A stretch of 64,000 nt of DNA from Staphylococcus croceilyticus (GCF_002902575.1 NZ_PPRD01000077.1:21337-85336), one strand, 5' to 3'; positions 7,168 through 16,420 are shown, counted from the first letter of the stretch. The notes: generated by a model not told the origin, from the letters alone. Program-made: numbers and translations.

Positions 7168-8547
7168 TTAAGCATCTACATTCTTTCTAGGAATTAAACA
7201 ATACGCGGCAATAAATGCGATAAACACTAAACCTGCCCCCACGATAAATGCGATTGTAGCTGCAAATTGTGCTGGATGATTGACGGACAATGCCGTATAG
7301 ATTGTAGTTACAACAGCGATACCAAATGCTGCACCGAGTGTAGAAGTCATTTTGATAATCCCTGATGCAGTACCTGCTTTTTCTGACGGAACATTAGATA
7401 CAGCTGTAGATAGCGCTGGTGTCGCAAAGAAACCTAATCCTAAACCTATAAAGATAAAGCCGATGCACGCTACAATATAATAAATCATGTTAGGCAACGA
7501 AGTGAAGGCTAAAAGTATAATACCCACTGTAATTGATATAGGACCTAGCATAAGTGGCAATTGCGGTCCTCGATTTTGCATAAAACGTTCACCTACACGT
7601 ATCATTAATAAACTACACAACATATATGGAATTGTAATTAAACCTGCTTGTGCTCCTGTTAAATGTTTATCATCTTGAACATAGATATTAAATAATGCAA
7701 GTGAGCCTATATCCATATTCACCATTAAATTAGCTAATGTTGTGCCAATATAAATATTATTTGAAAATAAACTAAAATCTATGAAAGGTTCATTTTGACG
7801 TTTTTCAAATATATAGAAAGCTATTAATGTCACAATGAATATGGCAATTAATATTACAATAATAGGATTTAACCATCCAATTCTATCACCTTGGGTTATT
7901 ACTATGTTAATACTTAACATCATAATGACAAAAATAATAATACCAATAATATCAAATTTTTTATTATGTGCAGATTCATCTTTAGATTCTGGTATGCCTT
8001 TAAGCAATATTAAGGCAAGAATTGAGAAAATGATTGACAACACGAAAATCCAACGCCACTCAATAAAAGTGGCTATCATTCCAGCAAATAGTGATGCTAA
8101 TCCTGTTCCACCATATGAACCAAATGACCAATAACTTAGTGCCTTTTGTCTTTCTTCACCATGAAAGGATGAATTAATTAACGCAATAGTTGCTGGAAGT
8201 AGGCATGCTGCAGATAAACCTTGTAACACTCGACCTACCAATAATAAAAGTGGCGCATGAGATATAATCAGTGCAATAGACCCAAGTATACTAAGTATCA
8301 AACCTGCGTAAGTAATTTTAACTCGACCTAACTTATCAGATAAACCTCCTGCTACAACTATAAATACACCAGTTAAGAGTGATGTGAGACTGACCGCAAT
8401 GTTAACAATACTCATATCTACATCATAGAAACGTTGAACATGTGGTGCGATATTCAAGAAAGACTGTGCAAACAACCAATATGTGAGAATCCCTAAAATA
8501 ATCGCTACAATGAGTTGTTTTCCTTTATTAAACTGTTCACTCATCAT
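7168..8547 (-). CDS. MFS transporter (DHA2/EmrB-like, probably 14 TM)
   Basis: 459-aa polytopic membrane protein. The loop 2-3 motif GGLSDKLGRVKITYAG, motif B LLVGRVLQGLSAACLLPATIA and motif C-like GSYGGTGLASLFAGM segments are those of the major facilitator superfamily drug/H+ antiporter type. AGGAGG lies 7 nt before the ATG. The start is only 25 nt after the stop of the three-domain flavoreductase on the same strand, so the two are almost certainly co-transcribed. A drug exporter would be the default annotation, but the context suggests traffic of the reductase's organic electron acceptor or its product (inference). Confidence 0.85.
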   Translation of the reverse strand: MMSEQFNKGKQLIVAIILGILTYWLFAQSFLNIAPHVQRFYDVDMSIVNIAVSLTSLLTGVFIVVAGGLSDKLGRVKITYAGLILSILGSIALIISHAPLLLLVGRVLQGLSAACLLPATIALINSSFHGEERQKALSYWSFGSYGGTGLASLFAGMIATFIEWRWIFVLSIIFSILALILLKGIPESKDESAHNKKFDIIGIIIFVIMMLSINIVITQGDRIGWLNPIIVILIAIFIVTLIAFYIFEKRQNEPFIDFSLFSNNIYIGTTLANLMVNMDIGSLALFNIYVQDDKHLTGAQAGLITIPYMLCSLLMIRVGERFMQNRGPQLPLMLGPISITVGIILLAFTSLPNMIYYIVACIGFIFIGLGLGFFATPALSTAVSNVPSEKAGTASGIIKMTSTLGAAFGIAVVTTIYTALSVNHPAQFAATIAFIVGAGLVFIAFIAAYCLIPRKNVDA

Positions 8548-8572
8548 TAAATGTCCTCCTGTTCTTCTTTAT

Positions 8573-11500
8573 TTATTTCATTACAGCACTTTGACCAGCG
8601 ATGCGACCAAAAGTGAAAATATCTGCCAGTGCATTACCACCTAGACGGTTACCCGCATGTATACCACCAGCAACTTCACCAGCTGCATACAATCCTTTAA
8701 TGATATGACCTTCTACATCAACGACTTGTGCATGTATGTTGATTTTCAAACCACCCATAGTATGATGTATTGCAGGTTTTCGTGGTGTCGCATAGAATGG
8801 TGCTTTTTCGATTTTTAAATCAAATGCATTTTTATTGAAATCTTCATCATGTCCTAGTTCTACGAAAGTATTATATCTTTCAATCGTATTCACAAAAGTA
8901 GTTGCATCTATGTTTAATTTTTGAGCTAACACTTCTAAGGTATCAGCTTTTATTAAAGTGCCATCTTCTAATTCTTGATTTATTTTGTCTTCAGTCGTAT
9001 TCATAGCTAGCGCTTTAATATTTGCGTCTGCAATAATATAGAAGATGCCGTCTTTTTGTTCTAATGCTGCCTTAGATAATACATCTCTACTTTCAAATTC
9101 GTTAACAAAACGATGGCCTTCCTTATTAATGAAGACGAAGTTTGAAGGTGTCACGATTAATCCTGTGAATAATGCACCTGTCTTAGGATCAGAAATCGGC
9201 ATCATTTGAGAGAATCCCATACCTACGATGTCAGCGCCTGCTTGCACACCTAAACGTATACCATCACCTGTAATTGCAGGAGAATTTGTTGTTTTAATAT
9301 CATCTGGAATGTTATCCCAATACGTATTATATTGTTGTATCATTTTAGTATTCGCTCCAAAACCACCTGTGGCCAACACTACGCCGTGACGAGTGTGAAT
9401 CTTAACTTTAGCACCATTTGCTTTACGTGCTTCAATACCAACAACTTGATTACCTTCTTTAATTAATTTTTCTGCAGTAGTTTCTGTAAAAATACGACCA
9501 TGATGCTGTTTAACGTAGTCTCCTAGATTTTCAATGTACTCTAAACCTTGTGCTTTCATTGGTTTATGACCACGACGCCATAGTGCACCAACAGGCATAT
9601 CTACAAATGAACGATCAAAATGTACCCCTTTATCTTTCAACCAGTATACTGATTCCAAAACATTATCTGTGAGTGTTTTAACTAAATCATAATCACCTGA
9701 AATTTCGACATTATTACGATCTTTACGTCTTCCACCTAGATACGTTTGAATGCGATGTAATTCAACAGAATCGAAAAGATAATCATCTTTATTGCTACTT
9801 TTTTCAAGGTAATCTTTAATTTGACGCTTTAAAGTATTGAAATCTTCAAGATAAGCCTCATCTATATCCTTTTCATCATGATTTAATAACTGTATCAATG
9901 TGTCTTTTTCACCAGCGAGTGCAGGGAATGCACTTTGCCATTTAGGCTCAGCAGCATTGACTTGACCACCTGTTCGGATGGTATTGCCACCTATAGCCGC
10001 AAATTTCTCAAGCATGATGACTTCTTTTCCTTCGTCTAAAACCGTAGCAGCTGCACTTAAACCAGCACCACCTGTACCAATCACGACTACGTCAGTCGTC
10101 TCTTCAACGACCTCATCAGACCACTGAACGACTGGTTTAGGACGTGCTCGTAAAATATCTGGATCTTCGCCTGCTTGTTCAATTGCATCTGCAATGCCCT
10201 GTACGATGCCTTCACTTGTTACTGTCGCACCTGATATGACATCGACATTTAACGTTTGTCCATTGATGATATCTTGAGGTAAACGTTCAAAAACTGGGTT
10301 CGCTATACCTTCAGACTCTCCACTATCATCTACTTCAATACTTACAATTTTATCTTCCGACAATTGAACTTTCATTGGTAGATTGCCATTATGACCTTTT
10401 GCATAAACATGATACGTGCCTTTGTTAAATTTCACTTTTTTATTTTGTAGTGCTTTTAATCTTTCATATTTACGATGTTCTTCTTCTTTATCTAAAATCA
10501 TGAAGTCCATCACTTTCCATAGAGGAGATGGTATGTGAAGTATTTTTTGGTCATGTATATCGACAAATTGTTCAACTTCTTCGTTTTGTGAAATTTTATC
10601 CGTCCATTGAGGTTCTACTAAATAGGCTTTCCCAACACTTAAAAGATCATAACCGAGTTCAAGGGCATGTTCTGCATCTTTTCGTTGCGCAATACTACCA
10701 ACACCGATTAATGGAATTTGTGCCAATTGTGCACTTTGCATTTTATGATATTTATTAATTAAAGGTTCTGTATCTTCTTGATTCACTATGGACGTACGTT
10801 GATAACTGTTTGCTGATATATGGAAGTAATCGGGTTCATATTTTGCTAAAGTATTTAGTAAAAACATTGTATCTTCAAAACGTATGCCTGGCTCTTCAAT
10901 TTCTTCAGGTGAGAATCGATATCCTATTATAAATTGAGAAGCTTCATTTTCATCAACGACATGTTGAACTTTTGTTAGTACTTCGATTGGGAATCGCGTA
11001 CGTTTTTCACGACTGCCTCCCCATGTATCTTCTCTTCGATTAGAATGCGGAGAGAAAAATTGTTGTAATAAGTATGTGTTGGCACCATGAATTTCAACAC
11101 CATCAAATCCTGCTTCTATAGCACGACGTGTCGCTTCTCCGAAATCTTCTATCATCTGATTGATTTGAGCATGTGTCATTTCTCTTGGTGGTACCGCATC
11201 AGGTCTTAATGCTGCAATAGGACTCGCAGATATGGGTTGTTCACCTTCATTGAACTTAGGATTCGCCATTCTTCCAGCATGATAAAGTTGTAAAATCGCT
11301 TTTGACCCCTTAGATTGAATCGCTTCTGCTAGACGTTTAAGTCCAGGTATTTTGTCATCGTTATCAATACCTATAGCTCCTGGGAAGCCTCTCCCATGGT
11401 TTTCAACAAAACAACTTTCAACAATAATTGCTGAAGCATCACCAGCCCTAAATTGATAATAATCAATCATTTCTGATGTAACACTTCCATCAAAATATCC

Positions 11501-11590
11501 AGCTTGGATAGTCATGGGCGCCATTAATACTCTATTTTTTAATTCGGCACCACATTTAAATTTAAAAGTATCAAATAATTCTTTACTCAT
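8573..11590 (-). CDS. Three-domain flavoreductase: OYE-like + FMN_bind + fumarate-reductase-type FAD domain
   Basis: 1005 aa, no signal peptide, hence cytoplasmic. Residues 1-~345 are an Old-Yellow-Enzyme TIM barrel (GFDGVEIHGANTYLLQQFFS) for NAD(P)H oxidation; the Fe-S cysteines of dienoyl-CoA reductases are absent. Residues ~380-470 are an FMN_bind domain with the flavinylation motif SGATVT (~451-456), whose last Thr should carry covalent FMN. Residues ~495-1005 are a flavocytochrome-c/fumarate reductase FAD domain (GTGGAGLSAAA, HRFVNEFESRD, HHTMGGL, GNRLGGNALAD). The architecture matches the NADH:fumarate reductase of Klebsiella and related NADH-dependent cinnamate/acrylate reductases. The segment MGFSQMMPIS has Met where fumarate reductases have His, so the substrate is uncertain. 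The neighbouring ApbE would attach the FMN. Confidence 0.88.
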   Translation of the reverse strand: MSKELFDTFKFKCGAELKNRVLMAPMTIQAGYFDGSVTSEMIDYYQFRAGDASAIIVESCFVENHGRGFPGAIGIDNDDKIPGLKRLAEAIQSKGSKAILQLYHAGRMANPKFNEGEQPISASPIAALRPDAVPPREMTHAQINQMIEDFGEATRRAIEAGFDGVEIHGANTYLLQQFFSPHSNRREDTWGGSREKRTRFPIEVLTKVQHVVDENEASQFIIGYRFSPEEIEEPGIRFEDTMFLLNTLAKYEPDYFHISANSYQRTSIVNQEDTEPLINKYHKMQSAQLAQIPLIGVGSIAQRKDAEHALELGYDLLSVGKAYLVEPQWTDKISQNEEVEQFVDIHDQKILHIPSPLWKVMDFMILDKEEEHRKYERLKALQNKKVKFNKGTYHVYAKGHNGNLPMKVQLSEDKIVSIEVDDSGESEGIANPVFERLPQDIINGQTLNVDVISGATVTSEGIVQGIADAIEQAGEDPDILRARPKPVVQWSDEVVEETTDVVVIGTGGAGLSAAATVLDEGKEVIMLEKFAAIGGNTIRTGGQVNAAEPKWQSAFPALAGEKDTLIQLLNHDEKDIDEAYLEDFNTLKRQIKDYLEKSSNKDDYLFDSVELHRIQTYLGGRRKDRNNVEISGDYDLVKTLTDNVLESVYWLKDKGVHFDRSFVDMPVGALWRRGHKPMKAQGLEYIENLGDYVKQHHGRIFTETTAEKLIKEGNQVVGIEARKANGAKVKIHTRHGVVLATGGFGANTKMIQQYNTYWDNIPDDIKTTNSPAITGDGIRLGVQAGADIVGMGFSQMMPISDPKTGALFTGLIVTPSNFVFINKEGHRFVNEFESRDVLSKAALEQKDGIFYIIADANIKALAMNTTEDKINQELEDGTLIKADTLEVLAQKLNIDATTFVNTIERYNTFVELGHDEDFNKNAFDLKIEKAPFYATPRKPAIHHTMGGLKINIHAQVVDVEGHIIKGLYAAGEVAGGIHAGNRLGGNALADIFTFGRIAGQSAVMK

Positions 11591-11609
11591 AGCAATTCCT
11601 CCTAATACA

Positions 11610-11627
11610 TTGTGATTTTTTTCACAT
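11610..11627 (-). promoter_or_regulatory. Rex/ArcR-type operator before the flavoreductase
   Basis: TTGTGATTTTTTTCACAT contains TGTGA-N6-TCACA, matching the CRP/ArcR-type box and differing from the staphylococcal Rex consensus TTGTGA-W6-TCACAA only at the last base. On the minus strand it begins right after a TATAAA-like -10 and about 20 bp before the start codon, so a bound repressor would block transcription. Rex would release it when NADH is high, that is in anaerobic or fermentative growth. Confidence 0.65.
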
Positions 11628-11640
11628 TTATACTTAAAAA

Positions 11641-11668
11641 TAAAATACTCTTTATGAGTATTTTTTAA
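11641..11668 (-). terminator. Terminator between apbE and the flavoreductase
   Basis: AAAATACTC and GAGTATTTT flank a 5-base loop and on the minus strand lead into a T-rich tract, directly after the apbE stop. The flavoreductase thus has its own promoter, with some read-through possible. Confidence 0.65.
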
Positions 11669-11672
11669 AATT

Positions 11673-12590
11673 TTATAAATACCTTTGCATTTTTGAAGTC
11701 ATTAAAACGTTTCCATCTCTTGTCACAATGATGCCTTCAACACCATCTATGAGGTTTAATAATTCAATATTTTGTTGTGATTGACCAAAACTACAAATTG
11801 TACTCCATACCTCGCCATCAATCCCATGATCAGATATGATTGTCACGCTAGCGATATCATTATCTACAGGATACCCTGTATTGGAATCCAAAATATGATG
11901 AAATAATTGATGTTCCTGTATGAAATAGCGTTCATAGATGCCTGAAGTAACAACTGATTGATGCTCTACATTTAATGTAACGAGTGATAATGCATCTTTA
12001 TAAAAAGGATTGCGTATACCTACATGCCATTTTTCTAGAGTTTCCGGTTGTCTACCAATTGTTAAAACATTACCACCTAAATCGATAATGGCAGAAGCTA
12101 CACCATGAGATAAAAAGTATTGCTGTAATTGATCAGCAAAATAACCTTTTACAATGGCTCCTAAATCAATCTCCATTCCTGGTCGTGTAAGAAATACTTC
12201 ATGTGTCTTTGAATTTAGAACAAGATTTTCAGGATTCATACACATTAAAGCGCGTTGTATATCTTCTTCTTTAGGTTTCAATGCATCTTTGAAACCAATT
12301 TTCCATAATTTAACTAATGGCCCTATCAATATGTTCATCTTAAAATTAGAAGATAGTGTAGTTTCATAACCATAACGTATCATGTTAAACATCTCAGGAT
12401 TAACCTTGACTGGTGCGATACCTGCATGTTGATTCACATTCATCAAATCTGATTTTGGATCATTAGCACTAAATTGAGATTCCCAATCATGAATTTTTAA
12501 TTCAGCTTCTTGAAGTAATGTACTCGAATGTTGATGTTCAATCGATAAACGTATCACCGTCCCCATTGCTTTAACCATTAGCGTTTCCAC
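11673..12590 (-). CDS. apbE: FAD:protein FMN transferase (ApbE family)
   Basis: 305 aa. Attaches FMN from FAD through a phosphoester to the Thr of an SGAT-type motif. Family features include the N-terminal KAMGTVIRLSI strand, WESQFSANDPKSDLMNVN, the central GAIVKGYFADQ and IDLGGNVLTIG motifs, and HHILDSNTGYPV with the metal/FAD ligands. There is no lipobox or signal peptide, unlike secreted ApbE lipoproteins, which fits a cytoplasmic target. The obvious client is the FMN_bind domain of the next gene on the same strand, 82 nt away. Upstream (12591-12851) is AT-rich DNA with no clear promoter motif that I can single out. Confidence 0.93.
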   Translation of the reverse strand: METLMVKAMGTVIRLSIEHQHSSTLLQEAELKIHDWESQFSANDPKSDLMNVNQHAGIAPVKVNPEMFNMIRYGYETTLSSNFKMNILIGPLVKLWKIGFKDALKPKEEDIQRALMCMNPENLVLNSKTHEVFLTRPGMEIDLGAIVKGYFADQLQQYFLSHGVASAIIDLGGNVLTIGRQPETLEKWHVGIRNPFYKDALSLVTLNVEHQSVVTSGIYERYFIQEHQLFHHILDSNTGYPVDNDIASVTIISDHGIDGEVWSTICSFGQSQQNIELLNLIDGVEGIIVTRDGNVLMTSKMQRYL

Positions 12591-12851
12591 TTTTGATTCC
12601 CCCTTTCTACGTGTATCACAACGCTAATATGTATATAAATTTTAAAAGCTATTTTAAATGAAATTATTACCTTAGTTTCTACATTCATATTAACACAATT
12701 TCAAATATTTGATTTTTACTTATTTAGATGTTCATAATTATGTCAAAAGTTAATCAAAGTATAAATTTTACTATTTTAAAAAATTCTTTATTATATATTT
12801 TTAATAAAAAAGAGTAGAACAGAAGCCGTACAGAATTCTTTATTCCATTCT

Positions 12852-13210
12852 TCACACAGTATTATGATCTGCAACAACAACTATTGATATTCCATTAGTA
12901 TATATGCTGTATACCAAAATAAAATAAGAAAGCATTTCCTTTAGATTTTTATAGTTCTTAAAAATATCTAATTCCTTTAAATCATTTATATTAGAATACT
13001 CACTGTAAAGAATATTTTCTTTTTTAGCAATTCTAAATATTTCATCTTGGCTAATAGATAGAAATATTGTTTGTTCCATTCATCATATAATTTTAAATCA
13101 TGTGATCCTAGAGTATGTATATGTAATAGTGTCTTATGGTATTCACTAAAATTTATTTTACCTTGTTCTTTCATCATCTTATAGGCTTTTTCTACTTCTA
13201 TGTCTCTCAT
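12852..13210 (-). pseudogene. Frameshifted N-terminal remnant of a PHP-domain protein
   Basis: ATG 13210 has AAAGGGG upstream and encodes INFSEYHKTLLHIHTLGSHD then LKLYDEWNKQ. A second frame begins at the same point (13079) and continues SISQDEIFRIAKKENILYSE... to GISIVVVADHNTV-stop at 12852. Joined by a one-base shift near 13065-13079 they form one ~115-residue protein. The HIHT and ADHNT motifs are the first and second metal-binding motifs of PHP domains, found in phosphoesterases and at the N-terminus of some defence ATPases. Everything after DHNT is missing. It lies 45 bp from the rlmH 3' end, where SCC elements insert, so it is probably a leftover of an integrated element. Confidence 0.5.
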
Positions 13211-13255
13211 TCGACCCCTTTCAAAGATAAATTTTTCACAATCTATTTTTTAGTT

Positions 13256-13276
13256 TTATTTGTGGTACGCTTCGCC
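13256..13276 (-). other. SCC attachment site (attB) at the rlmH 3' end
   Basis: On the minus strand the last codons of rlmH read GGCGAAGCGTACCACAAATA(A), the position and core of the staphylococcal SCC integration site (S. aureus core GAAGCATATCATAAATGA). I found no second copy of the core between 1 and 13255, so if an element is present its distal end lies outside the window or has decayed. Confidence 0.8.
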
Positions 13277-13735
13277 TCGCATTATTTTAAATGCTCGATA
13301 TACTTGTTCGATTAAGACAACGCGCATCATTTGATGAGGGAAGGTCATTTTACTGAACGAAAGTGCGTAGTTGCTGCGTTTTAAGACGTCTTTATGCAAG
13401 CCGTTTGATCCTCCAATGACAAATACAAAGTCGCTTTGACCTTGTGTCATGCGTTGTTGAAGTTCTTGCGCTAATCCTTCTGATGACAACATTTTGCCTT
13501 GTATCTCTAATGTTATAACCGTTGCTTGTGGTTTAATTTTAGCTAGAAGGCGCTGTCCTTCTTTTTCTTTCACTTGTTCGATTTCTTTTTCACTCATATT
13601 TTCTGAAGCTTTCTCATCGGGTACTTCAATAATTTCAATTTTGGAATAAGCACCCAATCTTTTTTCATATTCTGCAATAGACTGTTTCCAATATTTTTCT
13701 TTTAATTTACCTACAGCTAAGATAGTTATCTTCAT
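13256..13735 (-). CDS. rlmH: 23S rRNA (pseudouridine1915-N3)-methyltransferase RlmH (OrfX)
   Basis: 159-aa SPOUT methyltransferase that uses SAM to methylate pseudouridine 1915 of 23S rRNA on assembled 70S ribosomes. It starts [18 protein letters not shown], has the SAM-binding knot [10 protein letters not shown] and ends MRGEAYHK as in all staphylococci. A frame start at 13747 adds four residues, but the ATG at 13735 has GGAGG properly spaced and gives the family length. The 3' end doubles as the SCC attachment site; the reading frame is intact, so integration history has not damaged it. Confidence 0.97.
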   Translation of the reverse strand: MKITILAVGKLKEKYWKQSIAEYEKRLGAYSKIEIIEVPDEKASENMSEKEIEQVKEKEGQRLLAKIKPQATVITLEIQGKMLSSEGLAQELQQRMTQGQSDFVFVIGGSNGLHKDVLKRSNYALSFSKMTFPHQMMRVVLIEQVYRAFKIMRGEAYHK

Positions 13736-13768
13736 ATAATCCTCCATAGATGTTAATAGTTATCCCAC

Positions 13769-13946
13769 TTATCCACAAGTTATTCACTTGTTAACAGAAT
13801 TCCCTCTAATTATAACAGTAATGTATATAAATTCTGTGGAAAAATTTAGAAATAGCACTAAAATATGTTATTAACACCTCAAATTTGTGGATAAGTCTGT
13901 GAATAATGTGAGTATTTCTGTGTGTATTATACACAACAGTGGATAA
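13769..13946. promoter_or_regulatory. DnaA-box cluster between rlmH and walJ
   Basis: Within 180 bp there are TTATCCACA (13769-13777), TGTGGATAA (13886-13894) and AGTGGATAA (13938-13946), plus near-matches such as TATACACA and GGGGATAAC around 13930-13966. The first two are perfect DnaA boxes. The cluster is about 28 kb from oriC. In B. subtilis an oriC-proximal DnaA-box cluster lies by yydA, the rlmH orthologue, and takes part in control of initiation. The rest of the 13748-14138 gap shows no gene. Confidence 0.75.
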
Positions 13947-14087
13947 CTTTTTCTATTTTTGGGGATAACTAGAAGTAAGTCTTAAATATTTATTCACATA
14001 TTTTATCCAAATCCTACTTTTATAGGGTTCCTTATGAATATTAATGTATAGTTCAAATTATTAGATAATTACATCAAAATATAGAAA

Positions 14088-14123
14088 AAGACCTACTTAC
14101 AATTATTAAAATTATAAGTAGGC
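14088..14123 (-). terminator. Terminator of the wal operon
   Basis: On the minus strand, CCTACTTATAATT and AATTGTAAGTAGG form an almost perfect stem followed by TCTTTTTCT. It lies 15 nt beyond the walJ stop. Confidence 0.85.
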
Positions 14124-14138
14124 CGTCTGTCTGAAATA

Positions 14139-14939
14139 TTATAATGTGTAAATAGGTGTAGCTTGTGCTTTATCTGTATCACACAATAATACTTCTTTTT
14201 CTGTATCAATATCGTGTTCATTTAACACTTGCCCTACACTCATACGTGCTAACTCTTTCATATTATTATCTTGAGATAAGTGAGAAAGATAAATACGCTT
14301 CGTATTGCCTGTAATAACATCCGTCATCGCAAGTCCAGCATCCTCATTTGATACATGGCCCATATCGCTTAAAATACGTTGTTTCGTCTTCCAAGGATAA
14401 CGACACATGCGTAACATATCCACATCATGATTGCTCTCAAACATAAAAGCGTCACTACCCTGAATCATACCTTTCATACGGTCAGAAACATAACCTGTGT
14501 CTGTAATCATCGTAAATTTCTTATAATTATTATGGAAAATGTAAAACTGAGGGTCAATCGCATCGTGAGATACATTAAATGACTCTATATCAAAACCTGC
14601 AATTGATTTCGTTTCATATGGATTAAAAATGAATTTTTGATCCATTGGTATTTTTCCATCTTTTTTATCGATAGCTTTCCACGTATTCTCATTCGCATAA
14701 ATCGGTAAACCGTATTTACGAGCAACCACACCTAATCCTTTAATATGATCACTATGCTCATGAGTAACCAATATACCGTTTAAATCTTTCATATTTCTAT
14801 CTATTTGGCTAAATAACTCTTCCATTTTCTTACCAGTGAGTCCAACATCTACTAAAAGACTGCCTTTATCACTTTCAACATAAGTGGCATTTCCCGTACT
14901 ACCACTTGCTAGAACACTCATGCGTATCAAACAGCTCAT
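14139..14939 (-). CDS. walJ: WalJ (YycJ) metallo-beta-lactamase-fold exonuclease
   Basis: 266 aa, cytoplasmic. The [12 protein letters not shown] motif (HxHxDH) and downstream [19 protein letters not shown] and LSHLSQDN metal ligands define a metallo-beta-lactamase-fold nuclease; YycJ proteins have 5'-3' dsDNA exonuclease activity and are linked to mismatch repair. The frame opens at 14957, but starting at 14939 ([17 protein letters not shown]) gives the S. aureus length with an AAAGG-type ribosome binding site. It is the last gene of the walRKHI region but is separated from walI by ~690 bp containing a palindromic repeat element, so it may be transcribed separately here. Confidence 0.95.
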   Translation of the reverse strand: MSCLIRMSVLASGSTGNATYVESDKGSLLVDVGLTGKKMEELFSQIDRNMKDLNGILVTHEHSDHIKGLGVVARKYGLPIYANENTWKAIDKKDGKIPMDQKFIFNPYETKSIAGFDIESFNVSHDAIDPQFYIFHNNYKKFTMITDTGYVSDRMKGMIQGSDAFMFESNHDVDMLRMCRYPWKTKQRILSDMGHVSNEDAGLAMTDVITGNTKRIYLSHLSQDNNMKELARMSVGQVLNEHDIDTEKEVLLCDTDKAQATPIYTL

Positions 14940-15628
14940 CCTTTCTACTTCCGACAACCTATTCTATATGTTAGAGTGCCTTCAGTCTAAATTATCTATT
15001 CTACACTCTTTTTCCTAAAAAATGATGTTTCGAACAACTCACATCATTCGAAACATTCCAGTCCTTTAAAAATACCTTTATATTATACTATATCAACACA
15101 GAAATTAAAGTTCCAATTCCTTGTTTATGTCTTACCATCTTCACAAAACACAAAAAAGTAAGTGCATGGAACCTAAGACCCACACACTTACTTATACTTC
15201 CCACACCCCAAATCACTCCCTCTCTTAAATAAGAGAAAAGAAAGAATGAGGTTAGTTATTTATTATTGAAAAAGTTTATTAATCTTAATTTCAGTGAAAA
15301 ATTCTGAAGATTATTACGTAGCGATGTTGCCCACCACTCGAAAGAACAATATCTTAGTGAACTTAAGTGCTTAGACATTTAAGTAAGTAGCTCTAAAGAT
15401 GGATAACGAATGGCGTTGCGCGACGCCTGAGGGAACAGTACAAGTTGAAGACCTTAGAAATCCCCACAGATTTATCTGTGAGGAATTTCTGGCTGAAACT
15501 GTACCCTAGGCACGCGTCGCAACATAATGAGTAACATCCATCTAAGAGCAATCTAGAAAGAACATACGCAACAAAAGCACGTAATAATTCGTAAGAATTA
15601 TCCTTTCATCTAACACACTAAAGTATCC
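14940..15628. other. 689-bp gene-free gap between walI and walJ
   Basis: No ORF of interest. It contains a small inverted repeat AAGTAAGTG...CACTTACTT (15159-15193), a second hairpin CTCTTAAATAAGAG (15222-15235) and palindromic element A (15357-15549). The gap is long for an operon whose other junctions overlap or abut. Confidence 0.6.
15357..15549. repeat. Mosaic palindromic element A
   Basis: A small hairpin (ACTTAAGTGC...ATTTAAGTAAG, 15360-15388) is followed by a 160-bp imperfect palindrome. The left arm GCTCTAAAGATGGATAACGA continues through CGACGCCTGAGGGAACAG to AGAAATCCCCACAGA. The right arm returns through CTGTGAGGAATTTCT, CTGTACCCTAGGC and AACATCCATCTAAGAGC. The same modules recur at 24380-24580 and 33806-34327. 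Confidence 0.85.
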
Positions 15629-16420
15629 CTAGTTATCAATAACCTTAGGATTCGCTGATGTCGCCTCCACATAATACGTCTTCGTATCATTTTTACCTTT
15701 ATGCTTCACTTTAATCTCCCAGTTCGCTTGCAACAACTGCACATTCGTTTCCCTCACGACTGAGTAATAACCAAGTCTCGCATCCAACACTTCGTCGCCC
15801 GTTTTTAAATAACGATTAAAATACAATGTCTCAATCGCCTTACGTGGCGTAATCACCTGTTTCTTAGGATTACTATCACTCTTCGCAGGCTCAATCTTAC
15901 TCATCACCGTCTGCTTATAACTCGTTGCCTTACCATCACTCACATTAAAACGTAAACGCGCTTTATTATTATTCATCAGTGGATAACCGTCATACGTCTG
16001 TTCATATGTCACCGAATCCCCTGATACACTTCCTAATTGATACGCCTTACCATTATAAATATTATCCATAATGTAATTCTTCAAATCACTTAAATTACTA
16101 TCACTCACATTAACCGTACTGTTAATCTCACCAGTCAGCGTATAGCCCGCGTCATCCGCTTCCAACGACGATTTATCTTCCGCATAATTATCGAAATTCT
16201 TCGATGTCGCAGTAATCATCTGCATCTTCGTACCACTGACATCTTTATTCAACACATCTTTCGAAATCTTAATCTCTTCTTGCTGAAAATTAACCTCATT
16301 ATCACTCTCTGACTCGTTAATCTGAGACTTCGTCACCTTGTTAATGTAAATCATAACTAGCAGGATGTTAACAAGAACAAATACGAAAATAAACAATGTC
16401 TTCGTTCGTTTCCAGTTCAT
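15629..16420 (-). CDS. walI: WalI (YycI), membrane regulator of WalK
   Basis: 263 aa with a short cytoplasmic N-terminus, one membrane helix (TLFIFVFVLVNILLVMIYI, ~9-27) and a large extracytoplasmic domain of the YycI family. WalH and WalI associate with WalK; in S. aureus they activate the kinase, in B. subtilis they inhibit it. Its ATG directly follows the walH stop (TAA then ATG), indicating coupled translation. Length and conserved segments (LRFNVSDGKA, PRKAIETLYFNRYLKTGDEV) match staphylococcal WalI. Confidence 0.95.
   Translation of the reverse strand: MNWKRTKTLFIFVFVLVNILLVMIYINKVTKSQINESESDNEVNFQQEEIKISKDVLNKDVSGTKMQMITATSKNFDNYAEDKSSLEADDAGYTLTGEINSTVNVSDSNLSDLKNYIMDNIYNGKAYQLGSVSGDSVTYEQTYDGYPLMNNNKARLRFNVSDGKATSYKQTVMSKIEPAKSDSNPKKQVITPRKAIETLYFNRYLKTGDEVLDARLGYYSVVRETNVQLLQANWEIKVKHKGKNDTKTYYVEATSANPKVIDN

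Noticed and set aside
7487..8134. Plus-strand ORFs inside the MFS gene
   Set aside because: They lie entirely opposite a well-supported transporter frame, without ribosome binding sites or recognisable domains.
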